From Roseomonas mucosa (GTDB taxonomy: Bacteria > Pseudomonadota > Alphaproteobacteria > Acetobacterales > Acetobacteraceae), in NCBI GenBank assembly GCA_945878375.1, contig CAMDWG010000015.1, positions 28,000-91,999 on the forward strand: 64,000 nucleotides of DNA, read 5' to 3'. The position numbers and the translations under genes are program-made. The number at the start of each line of letters is the position of its first letter. Position 1 is the first letter of the stretch. The notes under the pieces were generated by a model. It saw only the letters and a list, made by a program, of their open reading frames with translations. It searched no databases and was not told the DNA's origin. This document shows positions 8,971-19,200 of the stretch, piece after piece.

Positions 8971-9131
8971 GCAGTCTCCTCGACCAGAGCGGGCGGATCG
9001 CGCCTCGCGCGATCCGAGGCCGCGAATGCGGCCCGCGCACAAACCAACCGCATCGCCGGGACCGCCAGCGGCCTGCGCAAAGGCAAGCGCGCGGATGCGC
9101 GCGCCCGCCGTCTGAGGGCATAAATCAATGA
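8967..9131 (+). CDS. Doubtful 54-codon frame linking dctQ and dctM
   Basis: The frame starts in an ATGA overlap with the dctQ stop and ends in an ATGA overlap with the dctM start, so ribosomes could pass through it. The predicted peptide is Arg/Pro-rich, matches no family I recognise, and much of the underlying DNA is two hairpins. It may be a translated linker that couples dctM to dctQ rather than a functional protein. Confidence 0.25.
   Translation: MSSLLDQSGRIAPRAIRGRECGPRTNQPHRRDRQRPAQRQARGCARPPSEGINQ
8994..9033. repeat. Double stem-loop inserted between dctQ and dctM
   Basis: The first hairpin is a perfect 10-bp stem (CGGATCGCGC, loop CTC, GCGCGATCCG; 8994-9016). The second is GGCCGC, loop GAAT, GCGGCC (9018-9033). 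The structure sits in an unusually long 157-base dctQ-dctM gap; such pairs are often adjacent or overlapping. It resembles a REP-type element or an mRNA-processing structure. Confidence 0.55.
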
Positions 9132-10405
9132 GCGGCATGATGCTCACCGTGATGCTGGTGCTGTTCGCAGCCAGCATCCCGGTTGCGGTGGCCATCGGCC
9201 TGGCCGCGGTGGTCGGCCTGACCGGCTTCACGAATTTCCCGCTGATCGTGGCCGCGCAGCAGCTGTTCATCGGGCTGGACCGCTTCCCGCTGGCGGCGAT
9301 CCCCTTCTTCATCCTGGCCGGCAACCTGATGGATGTCGGCGGCATCAGCCGCCGGCTGGTGGATTTCGCGAAATCCATCGTGGGCGGCATCCAGGGCGGT
9401 CTGCCCGCGACCTGCGTGCTGACCTGCATGATCTTCGCCGCGATCAGCGGGTCGTCGGTCGCGACCACCTTCGCGATCGGCGCGATCATGATCCCGGCGC
9501 TGGTGCGCGCGGGCTATCCGGTGGCCTTCGCCGCCGCGCTGCAGGCCACCGCCGCCGAGCTCGGCGTGGTCATCCCGCCCTCCATCCCGATGATCCTCTA
9601 CGGCGTCAGCACCCAGACCAGCATCCCGGAGCTGTTCATCGCGGGCTTCGGCCCCGGCATCCTCATCGCCGCCTCGCTGGTCGCGACGGTGCTGATCTGG
9701 TGCCGCATCAAGGGCTGGGGCAAGAACGACAGGGAAGGGCGTCTGCCCTTCCTCCAGGCGACGAAGCAGGCCGGCTGGGCGCTGTTCATGCCGGTGGTGG
9801 TTCTGGGCGGCATCTATGGCGGCGTCACCACGCCGACCGAGGCATCTGTCGTCGCCGTGGTCTACGCCATCCTCATCGGCGTCTTCATCCACCGCGAGAT
9901 CCGGCTGCGCGACCTGTACCCGATCTTCAAGAAATCCGTGATCAGCTCCGCGGTGATCATGTTCATCATCGCCGCCGCGACGCTGTTCTCCTGGCTGCTG
10001 AACCGCCAGGGCGTGCCCGACATGGCGGCCGAATGGCTGGTGCAGACCTTCGACGAGCCGACCTGGTACCTGCTGGGCGTGAACCTGTTCCTGTTCGTCG
10101 TCGGCATGTTCGTGGAGACCTCGGCCTCCATCATCGTGCTGGCGCCGATCCTGGCGGAAGCCGCGCAGCGGCTTGGCATCGACAGTGTGCATTTCGGCAC
10201 GATCATGGTGGTGAACCTGGCGATGGGCATGATCACGCCGCCCTTCGGCGTGAACCTCTTTGCGGCCGCCCAGGTGGCGGGGACCAGCATCGACAAGATG
10301 ATGCGCTACCTGCCGGTTTTCATCGGCGTGATCTTCGCCTGCCTGATGGTGCTGTCCTTCGTCCCCTGGATCACGCTGGCGCTGCCGACGCTCGTCTTCC
10401 GGTGA
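9128..10405 (+). CDS. dctM: TRAP transporter large permease (DctM)
   Basis: This 425-residue inner-membrane protein has about 12 hydrophobic segments and matches the DctM family over its full length. Recognisable pieces are IPFFILAGNLMDVGGISRR near residue 60, the AISGSSVATTFAIG segment near 108 and a C-terminal NLAMGMITPPFGVNLF. It is the sodium- or proton-coupled transport channel fed by DctP and supported by DctQ. Its ATG overlaps the stop of the preceding small frame. The stop codon overlaps the GTG of the next gene (GTGA), so AlkA may be translated from the same mRNA. Confidence 0.95.
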   Translation: MSGMMLTVMLVLFAASIPVAVAIGLAAVVGLTGFTNFPLIVAAQQLFIGLDRFPLAAIPFFILAGNLMDVGGISRRLVDFAKSIVGGIQGGLPATCVLTCMIFAAISGSSVATTFAIGAIMIPALVRAGYPVAFAAALQATAAELGVVIPPSIPMILYGVSTQTSIPELFIAGFGPGILIAASLVATVLIWCRIKGWGKNDREGRLPFLQATKQAGWALFMPVVVLGGIYGGVTTPTEASVVAVVYAILIGVFIHREIRLRDLYPIFKKSVISSAVIMFIIAAATLFSWLLNRQGVPDMAAEWLVQTFDEPTWYLLGVNLFLFVVGMFVETSASIIVLAPILAEAAQRLGIDSVHFGTIMVVNLAMGMITPPFGVNLFAAAQVAGTSIDKMMRYLPVFIGVIFACLMVLSFVPWITLALPTLVFR

Positions 10406-11088
10406 ACCAGGGGCCGGTCGCGCTGGCACCGAAACTACCCCGGCCCGCCCCCCTGATGGGCGGGCCGGAATCCCTGCGGCATCTGCGCCGCGACCCCGTG
10501 CTGAAGGCCGTCATCCGTCAGGTCGGCCCCTGCACGCTGCGCCCCGTGAAGCGCGAGCCCTATGAGGCGCTGGTGCGTGCCATCGCCCACCAGCAGGTGC
10601 ATGGCCGCGCGGCGGAAGCGATCCTCGGCCGCTTCATCGCGCTCTATCCCGGCCATGACTTCCCCCCCGCCGACCAGGTGCTGGCGACGCCCGTGGACGC
10701 GATGCGCGCCTGCGGCCTGTCGGGCAGCAAGGTCGCGGCGATCCGCGACATCGCGGAGAAATCCGTGGGCGGCCTGGTGCCCACCCGCCGCGCCGCCGCG
10801 CGGCTGGAGGATGCGGCGCTGATCGAGAGGCTGGTCGCGATCCGCGGCGTCGGCCGCTGGACGGTGGAGATGCTGCTGATCTTCACCCTCGGCCGCTGCG
10901 ATGTGCTGCCGGTCGATGATTTCGGCGTGCGGGAGGGTTATCGCGTCGCGACCGGCGCCGATGCGCAGCCCAAGCCGAAGGACCTTGCCGCGATCGGGCA
11001 GGACTGGGGCCCCTGGCGGTCCATCGCTGCCTGGTATCTGTGGCGCACGGCGGATGCCGCGAAGGCCAGTCGCTTCAAGCCGCAATAG
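10402..11088 (+). CDS. DNA-3-methyladenine glycosylase II (AlkA-like)
   Basis: The 228-residue product is a helix-hairpin-helix base-excision enzyme removing alkylated purines from DNA. The HhH motif is IRGVGRWTVEMLL at about residues 148-160, followed by the catalytic-aspartate region DVLPVDDFGVREGY. It lacks the N-terminal beta domain of E. coli AlkA, as do many shorter bacterial homologues. The GTG start overlaps the dctM stop; an ATG at 10456 (MGGPESLRHL) is a reasonable alternative because the first 18 residues look unstructured. The neighbouring MBL gene starts four bases after the stop. Confidence 0.88.
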   Translation: MNQGPVALAPKLPRPAPLMGGPESLRHLRRDPVLKAVIRQVGPCTLRPVKREPYEALVRAIAHQQVHGRAAEAILGRFIALYPGHDFPPADQVLATPVDAMRACGLSGSKVAAIRDIAEKSVGGLVPTRRAAARLEDAALIERLVAIRGVGRWTVEMLLIFTLGRCDVLPVDDFGVREGYRVATGADAQPKPKDLAAIGQDWGPWRSIAAWYLWRTADAAKASRFKPQ

Positions 11089-11092
11089 CGGG

Positions 11093-12109
11093 ATGACGCC
11101 GACGCTCCATCCCCGCCTGCTGAACGGCCATGCCGGCGACCCGGCTGTGTTCGTGGACGCGCTGCACGCCCCGGGCGCGATCCTGTTCGATTGCGGCGAT
11201 CTCTCGGCGCTGTCCACGCGCCACCTGCTGCGGGTGGACCTGCTCTGCGTCAGCCACACGCATATGGACCATTGGGCGGATTTCGACCGCCTGCTGCGCC
11301 CGCTGATCGGCCGCGAGAAAACGCTGCGAGTCGTGGGCCCACCCGGCATCGCCACGCATCTGCATCACCGCCTGGCCAGCTACACCTGGAACCTGGTGGA
11401 CCGCATTGCCGCCGAACTCGTCATCGAGGCGACGGAGGTGCACCCCGCCCATCTCGTCCGCCGGCGCTATCACCTGCGCGCAGGCTTCGCGCCCGAAACC
11501 CTGCCGGATGCCGCGCCAGCGCCTGACGGGACGGTGCTGCGCCTCGGCGCGCTGCGGCTGCGCGCGGCGCTGCTGGACCATGGCACGCCCTCTCTCGGCG
11601 TGGCGGTGGAGGAGGAGGCGCATCTCAACATCCTCGCCGACCGCCTCGGCGCGCTCGGCCTGCCGGCGGGGCCGTGGCTCACGGGGCTGAAGGCGGCGGT
11701 GGCGGCCGGGTTGCCGGATGACCACCCGGTCCCCGTCTTCGCGCGCGCCGCCGAGGCCGCCGGGGCGCCGACCCAGCCGCTCGGGCGGCTGCGCGATGTG
11801 GTCGTGGCCACGGAAGGCCAGCGCGTCGCCTATCTGACCGACTTCGCCGACACGCCCCAGAACCGCGCGGCGGCGGTCGCGCTGGCGCATCGGGCGGATA
11901 CGCTGTTGATCGAGGCGCCCTTCCTGGCCGAGGACGCGGCCCATGCCGCCGCGCGCCAGCATCTGACGACCTCCGCCGCCGGCGCCATCGCCCGCGCGGC
12001 CGGCGCGCGGCGCGTGATCCCCTTCCATTTGTCGGCGCGGCATCTGGGGCAGGAGGCGCGCTGGCTGGCGGAGATCGAGCAGGCCTTCGGCGGTCCGCTT
12101 AATCCGTAG
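11093..12109 (+). CDS. MBL-fold metallo-hydrolase, ribonuclease Z-like
   Basis: The 338-residue protein has the metallo-beta-lactamase zinc motif SHTHMDH at about residues 55-61, and later LLDHGTPSLG and AYLTDFADT segments that resemble RNase Z/ElaC relatives. It may be a tRNA 3-prime processing enzyme homologue or another hydrolase; the weak similarity does not decide this. It begins four bases after the alkA-like gene and is probably co-transcribed. Its last 11 bases overlap the convergent photolyase-like gene. Confidence 0.8.
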   Translation: MTPTLHPRLLNGHAGDPAVFVDALHAPGAILFDCGDLSALSTRHLLRVDLLCVSHTHMDHWADFDRLLRPLIGREKTLRVVGPPGIATHLHHRLASYTWNLVDRIAAELVIEATEVHPAHLVRRRYHLRAGFAPETLPDAAPAPDGTVLRLGALRLRAALLDHGTPSLGVAVEEEAHLNILADRLGALGLPAGPWLTGLKAAVAAGLPDDHPVPVFARAAEAAGAPTQPLGRLRDVVVATEGQRVAYLTDFADTPQNRAAAVALAHRADTLLIEAPFLAEDAAHAAARQHLTTSAAGAIARAAGARRVIPFHLSARHLGQEARWLAEIEQAFGGPLNP

Positions 12110-13298
12110 GCTGCATCGGCTTCAAACGGTCGATCAGCGCGGGGATGCGCGTGCGGAAGGGGAAGAACCCCTTGGTCGCGAGCGGCCAGCAGGCCTCGTC
12201 CCAGTCGCGGCGGATGCGGCAAAGCTTCACGCCGATCCCGTCCAGCGCCTCCGCCGTCCAGCCGACCGGCGCCCAGGGCGTGACCACCGGCAGCCCATGC
12301 GATGCGGCCCAGGATGCGACCTGGTCCGGCGCCATCGCTTCCGCCGAGCTGCCGAAATGGGCGGCGGCGCGGGCCAGCCCGTCATCCAGCGCGGCGCGCG
12401 TGTAGGCCGCGGCCAGAGGCGCGCAGCCGGTCGGGCCGCGCCGTTCCGGCACAGCGATGCCGGCGATGCGCGCCACCTGTGCGTCGCACGGCAGCAGGCT
12501 TTCGGCGTGCAAATCGTCCTCATGCAGCAGCAGCGCGAAGGGGCCGTCGGGCAGACGATCGGCTGGCTTCAGCGCGCCGGCTTGCGGCATCGGTGGTGCT
12601 TCGAGCGGCGCGGGGTCCTCGTCCAGTTCGCCGGTCGGGTCGAAGCGGCCGAAGCTGTGGCGGCGGATATTCTCGGCGCGCGCGACATAATGCTTGCCCG
12701 GCGTCTGAATGCCCGCCACCCAGCGCCAGGACAGGGTGTTGGACGCCGCATCGCCATCCAGCAGGTGATGCAGGAACAGATCCGCCCCCAGCGTCCAGGG
12801 CAGGCGCAGCGTGAAGATCCAGATGCTCGCCACCCACATCCGCACATGGTTGTGAAGCCACCCGGTCTCGCGCAGTTCCGCCATCCAGGCATCGAAGCAG
12901 GCGATGCCGGTCGCGCCGCCCGTCGCGGTTTCGTAGGCCTTCCGCAGCCCGCCACTCGTCGCCAGCATCGCGCGGTCCCGCGCCAATTCGGCGCGATAGC
13001 TGGCCCAGAGCGCCGGGCGGAGTTCGAGAAACCCCTTCCAGTAGCTGCGCCAGAAGACCTCCTGGATGAATTTCTCCGCCGCCTCGGCGCGGTGATGGGC
13101 CAGCGCGGTGCCGGCCAGCTCGGCTTCCGTCACCAGCCGGTGCCGCATGGCGGGCGACAGCAGCGAGACATCGCGCCGCGCCCCCGGCCCGGGATCGCTG
13201 TTGCGCCCGGCGGCATAGGCCGCCCCCATACGGGGCGCGAAGGCGGCAAGCCGCGTAAGGGATTCGGCGCGGGTGGCCGGGAAGGTCTCGGTCATCAT
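12099..13298 (-). CDS. Photolyase/cryptochrome-like FAD-binding protein with atypical domain layout
   Basis: The 399-residue protein opens directly with the helical FAD-binding half of a photolyase. ETGWLHNHVRMWVASIW (about residues 148-164) and SNTLSWRWVAGIQTPGKHY (about 190-208) are the classic flavin-binding segments. The usual N-terminal alpha/beta antenna domain is missing. Instead about 160 residues follow the FAD half, starting GPFALLLHEDDLHAES, with alternating strand and helix pattern and ending KGFFPFRTRIP. This could be a permuted antenna-like domain. It probably acts in light-dependent DNA repair or blue-light sensing. Two adjacent ATG codons begin the frame. It is divergent from the M81 peptidase gene. 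Confidence 0.8.
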   Translation of the reverse strand: MMTETFPATRAESLTRLAAFAPRMGAAYAAGRNSDPGPGARRDVSLLSPAMRHRLVTEAELAGTALAHHRAEAAEKFIQEVFWRSYWKGFLELRPALWASYRAELARDRAMLATSGGLRKAYETATGGATGIACFDAWMAELRETGWLHNHVRMWVASIWIFTLRLPWTLGADLFLHHLLDGDAASNTLSWRWVAGIQTPGKHYVARAENIRRHSFGRFDPTGELDEDPAPLEAPPMPQAGALKPADRLPDGPFALLLHEDDLHAESLLPCDAQVARIAGIAVPERRGPTGCAPLAAAYTRAALDDGLARAAAHFGSSAEAMAPDQVASWAASHGLPVVTPWAPVGWTAEALDGIGVKLCRIRRDWDEACWPLATKGFFPFRTRIPALIDRLKPMQPTD

Positions 13299-13377
13299 GG
13301 GGCGGAGATCGTGTCGTGCCGCGAGGCCGCAACCGGCCCTCTCGCCCCAGCCGTGCGTTCGGTCCTAACCTGACCGT

Positions 13378-14856
13378 ATGAAGCGCATCGCCGTCGCCCG
13401 CCTCTGGTTCGAGGGCAATTCCTTCACCCCCGCCGCCACGACGCTGGAGGCGTTCCGGGCCCGCGAATGGCTGGCCGGCCCGGAGGGCCTGGCGGCGGCC
13501 GCCGGCACCGCGACCGAACTCGGCGGCCTGGTGCGCTTCCTCGCCGCCCGGCCGGATTGGGAGGCGCGGCTGATCCGCGCCACCTCCGCCCAGCCGGGCG
13601 GGCCGATGACGCGCGCGGCGCTGGAGGCCTGGCTGGCGGAGGTGGAGGCCGGGCTGCGCGAGGGTGCGCCCTGGGACGGCGTGTATCTGTCCCTGCACGG
13701 CGCCGCCGTGGCGGAGGATGAGCCGGCGGCGGACCTCGCCATCCTCCGCCGCATCCGCGCGCTGGTCGGCGCCACGCCGCTGGTCGCGAGCTTCGACTTC
13801 CACGCCAATATGGCACCCGAGATCGCGACCCTGCTGGATGGCGCGAGCGTCTATCGCAGCTACCCCCATATCGACATGGCCGAGACGGCGCAGCGCGCGC
13901 TGGCGCTGCTCGAACGGCGCTTGGCGGGCACGCGGCTGCATGGCGCCATCGTGAAGCTGCCGGTCGTGCTGCACAGCTTCCATATGCGCAGCGCCGCCCC
14001 CGGCCTGCCGCCCGGCCCGATGGCGGAGGTCTGGGCCGAGGCGGCGGCGCAGGAGAGCGATGCGGTGCCGGAAGCCGCGCCCTTCGGCGGATTCGCCTGG
14101 GGCGACACGCCCCATGCCGGCCCTTGCGGCATGGCCTGGGCCAGCGATCCCGACGCCGCACAGGCCGCCGCATCCCGCATCGCCGCGGCCATCGCCGCGC
14201 GCCACGCGCGCTTCGCGGTCACGCTGCCGGGACCGGAGGCCGCGCTGCAATCGGCGCTGGCGGCGCCGCCCGGCCTCATTGCCCTGCTCGACCCGGCGGA
14301 TAATCCGCTGTCGGGCGGTGTCGCGGATACGCCCGCCTTGCTGCGCGCTTTGCTGGCGGCCGGGCCGCCGGTGCCGACCGTCTTCGCCTTCCTGCACGAC
14401 CAGGCGACGGTCGCCGAGGCCGTGGCCGCGGGGGAGGGCGAGACGCGCGGCTTCCGCCTCGGCGGGCGCAGCACGGAGGCCTTCGGCCCGCCCGTCGAGC
14501 TGGATGCGGTGGTGGAGCGGCTGACGCCAGGGCGTTTCGTCAATGCCGGGCCGATGGAGCGCGGCATGGCGGTGGATCTCGGGCCGAGCTGCGTGCTGCG
14601 CGCGGGGAAGCTGTGGATCATCGTGACCAGCCGCAAGGAAGCGGCGGTGGACCCTGGCTTCTTCGACCTGCACGGCATCGACCTGGGGGCCACGCGGCTT
14701 TTGGCCAACAAGGCCAAGAACCACTTTCGCGCGGCCTTCGCCGAACGCTGCGCCGCCATCCTGGAATGCGACTGCCCCGGCCCCGCCGCGCTGGACCTCG
14801 CCGCGCTGCCCTTCCGGCATGTCCCGGCGGCGTGGCGGGATGGGGTGGCGGGCTGA
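13378..14856 (+). CDS. M81-family (MlrC-type) metallopeptidase
   Basis: The 492-residue product matches the MlrC/M81 family along its length. Conserved pieces are ARLWFEGNSFTP at the N-terminus (metal-site Glu), SLHGAAVAEDE at about residue 105 and ASFDFHANMAPE near 140, which carry the zinc ligands. The C-terminal half ends with the family segment LGATRLLANKAKNHFRAAF. MlrC of Sphingomonas cleaves linearised microcystin products, but most family members in proteobacteria act on unknown small peptides or amides. The gene lies alone between the photolyase-like gene and rlpA. Confidence 0.9.
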   Translation: MKRIAVARLWFEGNSFTPAATTLEAFRAREWLAGPEGLAAAAGTATELGGLVRFLAARPDWEARLIRATSAQPGGPMTRAALEAWLAEVEAGLREGAPWDGVYLSLHGAAVAEDEPAADLAILRRIRALVGATPLVASFDFHANMAPEIATLLDGASVYRSYPHIDMAETAQRALALLERRLAGTRLHGAIVKLPVVLHSFHMRSAAPGLPPGPMAEVWAEAAAQESDAVPEAAPFGGFAWGDTPHAGPCGMAWASDPDAAQAAASRIAAAIAARHARFAVTLPGPEAALQSALAAPPGLIALLDPADNPLSGGVADTPALLRALLAAGPPVPTVFAFLHDQATVAEAVAAGEGETRGFRLGGRSTEAFGPPVELDAVVERLTPGRFVNAGPMERGMAVDLGPSCVLRAGKLWIIVTSRKEAAVDPGFFDLHGIDLGATRLLANKAKNHFRAAFAERCAAILECDCPGPAALDLAALPFRHVPAAWRDGVAG

Positions 14857-14871
14857 GGGGGGCTGCCCCCG

Positions 14872-15252
14872 CTACCGGGCAGCCGCCGGGCGGATCTCCA
14901 CCTGTGCGAGGCCGCCATTCATGCCGATTTCCCGCGCGCTGCGCGGCGACAGGTCCAGGATTCGGCCGCCGATGAAGGGGCCTCGGTCGGAGATGGTGAC
15001 CGTCGTGCTGCGCCCATTCCGCAGATTGGTCACCTGTGCCCGCGTGCCGAGCGGCAAATGCGGATGCGCCGCCACCGCATGGTCGGGGCGGAAGCGTCGG
15101 CCATTGGCCATCGGGCGGCCCGTGAAGCGCTGCGCGTCATAGACGGCGGCGATGCCGCGTTGGGGTTCGAAGGCCTCGGCATGGGTGGGAAGTGTGGCGG
15201 CCAAGGCCAGCAGAGCGGGCAACAGACCCCGCCAGGTTCCAGTCCTGAACAT
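14872..15252 (-). CDS. RlpA-like double-psi beta-barrel protein
   Basis: The 126-residue protein has a Sec-type signal peptide (residues 1-24, ending THAEA) and one RlpA-like double-psi beta-barrel. The barrel is recognised from TGRPMANGRRF, HPHLPLGTRAQVTNL and the acidic motif ISDRGPF, followed by ILDLSPRSA. Family members are septal lytic transglycosylases or cell-wall-binding proteins; no SPOR domain is present. A longer in-frame start at 15333 is possible, but the chosen ATG places the signal peptide at the N-terminus. Confidence 0.85.
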   Translation of the reverse strand: MFRTGTWRGLLPALLALAATLPTHAEAFEPQRGIAAVYDAQRFTGRPMANGRRFRPDHAVAAHPHLPLGTRAQVTNLRNGRSTTVTISDRGPFIGGRILDLSPRSAREIGMNGGLAQVEIRPAAAR

Positions 15253-15364
15253 GCCGGCAACAAAACGCCTGCGCGTCGGCTTGGCAACCCCACCCCCCCT
15301 GCCCGGGCGCATGCGGGGCGGCGGTTGATCCACCGCAAGGACCGTCCCGGCTTGCCATGATGGA

Positions 15365-16132
15365 ATGCCGGCGATGCTTCAGACACTCGGCAATTGCCTG
15401 CATGACCTGACCGCGATTGGCCCCGGCGGCGTAGCGGCCGTCGCGGCCGCGCTGTTCCTCGCCGGGCTGGCGGGCGGGGTGACGCATTGCGCGGGCATGT
15501 GCGCGCCCTTTGTGCTGGCCCAGGCCGGCGCGCTGGCCGATCGCAGCGCAGGCGGGGGGATGGTGGCGCGGCTGTCGGGCGCGGCGCTGCTGCCCTATCA
15601 CCTTGGGCGGATGCTGGGCTACGCCACGCTCGGTGCGCTGGCGGGCGGGACGGCGGGGCTGGTGACGCAACTCAGCGGCCTGCGCTGGCTGCTGGCCGCG
15701 CTGCTGCTGGGGGCGGCGCTGCTGATGGCCGCCCAGGCCGCGGGCCTGCTGCCGGAGCGCTGGCGCCCCGCCCGCCTGCCGCGCCTGCCTGCCCTATCCG
15801 GGCCCGGGGGGCGGCTTTCCGCCCTGGTCGGCTGGCTGCTGGCCGCGCCGGGGGGCTGGCGGGGGGTAGGGCTCGGCCTCGCCCTGTCGGCCTTGCCCTG
15901 CGGCCTGCTCTATGCGGCGCTGGCGGGGGCGGCGGCGACGGGCTCCGCGCTGGCGGGGGCCATCGCCATGGCGGCCTTCGTCGCCGGCACCATCCCCGCC
16001 CTGGTCGGCGTCGCCCTGATGGGGCGGCTGTTCCTGCGCCGCGCCGGGGCGGGGTTGAGGCTGGCGGGGGCGGCGCTGTTCGCCCTGAATGCGGCGGTGC
16101 TGGCCGGGATGGCGTGGCGGCTTGTCGCTTGA
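15365..16132 (+). CDS. TauE/SafE- or DsbD-type integral membrane protein
   Basis: This 255-residue inner-membrane protein has six to seven hydrophobic segments. The diagnostic motif GGVTHCAGMCAPFVLAQ (about residues 38-54) with an HC-x2-MC core is typical of the subgroup often found near cytochrome oxidase and metal-handling genes. A second conserved turn is LSALPCGLLYAAL near residue 178. It may move a metal or reducing equivalents across the membrane; this is inference. The cbb3 locus begins 4 kb downstream. It is divergent from rlpA. Confidence 0.8.
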   Translation: MPAMLQTLGNCLHDLTAIGPGGVAAVAAALFLAGLAGGVTHCAGMCAPFVLAQAGALADRSAGGGMVARLSGAALLPYHLGRMLGYATLGALAGGTAGLVTQLSGLRWLLAALLLGAALLMAAQAAGLLPERWRPARLPRLPALSGPGGRLSALVGWLLAAPGGWRGVGLGLALSALPCGLLYAALAGAAATGSALAGAIAMAAFVAGTIPALVGVALMGRLFLRRAGAGLRLAGAALFALNAAVLAGMAWRLVA

Positions 16133-16213
16133 TGGTTTTTTGCGCGATATTCTTCATCACTACACAACCAATGGTGGCATAAACACCTCGCGACCCCAGA
16201 AGACGGGATCGCG

Positions 16214-19200
16214 ATGTCGGCCTCGCCCCCCCCGGTCACGGCCAGCGGGACCGTGCCGGGCACCATCCATGAGAATGCAGGTTCCGGAGACTGGCAGGCC
16301 ACGCTGACCCTCTCAGGCGGCGCGCTGGATCTCGTGCTCATCGGGCCGGATGCAGCGCTGTTCGACCTCGCCTTCGACCGGGCGCGCCAGGCCGCGATCA
16401 TCACCCCGGCGCAGTCCTTCGACGCCGAGGCGATCGGCCCGGCGGTCTTCACCCTCGCCTTCGATGTCCTGACCGCTGCGGGCTGGCAGCGCCTGTCGCA
16501 GAGCTGGCAGGTCGCGCTGCTGGACCATGACGACACGCCGCCCGAGGCGCTTCGCTTCGTCTCCGGCGGCGCCGTGATGGCGAATGAGCCGGGCGCGGTC
16601 ATCGGCATCCTGTCCGCGACCGATCCCGATACCGCCGGCCCGCTGCATTACGCTGTCGCCTGGCCCGACGACGCCTTCTTCACCATCGCGGGCGATGTGC
16701 TGCGCCTGCGGGATGGGATCGACCTGCTGGGGCAGGGCGGCACCACCCGCCATGTGCTGGTCACGGTCTTCGACGGCTTCCACCTGGCCGCCTTCAGCCT
16801 GCCGGTGGAGGTGCTGGCCCCTGGCGCGCCCGTGACGGTGCGGGAAGGCGGCGCGGGGGCCGATACGCTGGCCGGCACCGCCGGGCGGGACCTGCTGCTG
16901 GGGCTGGGTGGCGCGGATTCCCTGGCTGGCGGGGATGGTGCCGATATCCTCGAAGGCTGGGCGGGCGCCGACACGCTGGATGGCGGCCCGGGCGACGATA
17001 CGCTCGAAGGCGGCGAGGACGCCGACCGCCTGCTGGGCGGTGCGGGGGCCGACCGGCTGCACGGTGCGGCCGCCAATGACACGTTGGATGGCGGCACCGG
17101 CCACGACACGCTCGATGGCGGGGAGGGTGCGGACAGCCTCCATGGCGGGGATGGCAACGACCTGGCGCGCGGCGGCGGCGGCGCCGACACGCTTCATGGC
17201 AGCGCGGGCGATGACACGCTGGAGGGGATGGCGGGAGGCGACCATCTCGACGGGTCCTCGGGCAACGACCTGCTCGATGGCGGCGAGGGGGCGGACTCAC
17301 TGCGTGGTGGCAGCGGCGATGACCTGCTTTGGGGTGGGGAGGGCGCCGATACGCTCAATGGCGACGGCGGCGCCGATACGCTGGTCGGCGGGGAGGGCGA
17401 CGACACCTATCTGCTCACCGCGCCCGGCGCCGTGATTGTCGAGGAGCCGGGCGAGGGCTTCGACACGATGGTGCCCCGCTTCGTCGCCGCCATCCTGCCG
17501 GGGATCGAGCGGCTGCGGATCGGGTCCGGCGCCGGCAACCTGACTGCCAGCGGCAGCGCGCGGCCCGATGTGCTGGTGGGCAATGAGGGCGCCAACCTGC
17601 TGGCGGGTGGAGAGGGCGCCGACACGCTCGATGGCGCTGCCGGCGACGACACGCTGGACGGCGAAGCGGGGGAGGATTCGCTGCTCGGCAGGGATGGCAA
17701 CGACCTGCTGCGCGGCGGCGATGGCGCCGACCGGCTGGATGGTGGCGCGGGCGCCGACACGCTCGAAGGCGGCGCGGCCGGGGACAGTTTAGCCGGCGCG
17801 GCGGGCGCGGACCATCTGCGCGGCGAGGCCGGCGCCGACAGCCTCGATGGCGGCGAGGATGCCGATACGCTCGATGGCGGCGACGACGCTGACACGCTGC
17901 GCGGCGCCGCCGGGGCCGACAGCCTCGCCGGCGGGGATGGTGCCGATATCCTCGAAGGCGGGACGGAGGCCGACACGCTGCTCGGCGGCGCCGGTGCCGA
18001 CACGCTGCTGGGCGGGGATGGCGGCGACTTGATGCTGGGCGGAGAGGGGACGGACCTGCTCGATGGCGGCAACGGCGACGACACGCTCGATGGCGGCGCG
18101 GAGGCTGACACGCTGCGCGGCGCGGCCGGCGCCGACAGCCTGACCGGCGGCCCCGGCGCCGACCTTCTGGAAGGGGGCACGGAGGCCGATACCCTGGCCG
18201 GCGGCGCGGATCGCGACACGCTGGATGGCGGCGATGGCGACGACCTCCTGCTCGGCGGCGATGGCGCCGACCGATTGCGCGGCGGCGCGGGCAACGACCA
18301 GCTGCGCGGCGAGGCGGGGGACGACCTGCTGGAAGGTGGCGATGGCGCCGATCGCCTGGAAGGCGGGGAGGGTCGCGACCTGCTGGCCGGCGGCCCCGGG
18401 GCCGATGCGGTGCTTGGCGGCGCCGGGGACGACCTGATCGCGGGCGGGGCCGATAACGATGCGCTCGACGGCGGCGAGGGCAACGACCTGCTGTTCGGCG
18501 ATGGCGGGGCGGACCTGCTGCTCGGGGGCGCCGGCGACGACACCCTGTCCGGCGGCGCGGGCAACGACACGCTGGAAGGCGGGCCGGGCCGTGACCGGCT
18601 GGATGGCGGCCCTGGCGACGACCTGCTGCGCGCCGGCCCGGATGGCGGGGCGGAACTGCGCGGCGGGGAAGGCGCGGACACGCTCGATGCCTGGGCGGCT
18701 GCCATGCCGGGCCATGTGCTGATCGGCGGGATCGGCAACGACACCTATCTGGTGCGCGGCGCGGCCGATCTGGTGATCGAGGAAGCCGGCGGCGGCATCG
18801 ACACGATCTTCACCCTGGCGCCGAGCGGGCGGGTCCTCATGCCGTCGAATATCGAGGTGCTGGTGCTGCTCGGCGGGGCGACGCAAGTGGTCGGCAACGG
18901 CCTGTCCAACCGGATCGTCGGCAATGACCTGCCCAATATCCTGCTGGGCGGTGACGGCGCGGATACGCTGGAGGGGCGGGGCGGCAACGACACGCTGCAT
19001 GGCGGGGCGGGCGACGACATCTTCGTCTTCGGCCCCGGCCAGGGCCATGATGTGGTGCGCGACTTCGAGAGTGGCTTCGACATGATCCGCGTCAGCGGCT
19101 TCGCGACGCCGGCCGAGGCCCATGCGGCGCTGCGCGCGCTGCCGGGCGGCGGGCTGGAACTCGTCTTTCCCGGCGGCGGCGTGGTGTTCGAAGGCGCCAC

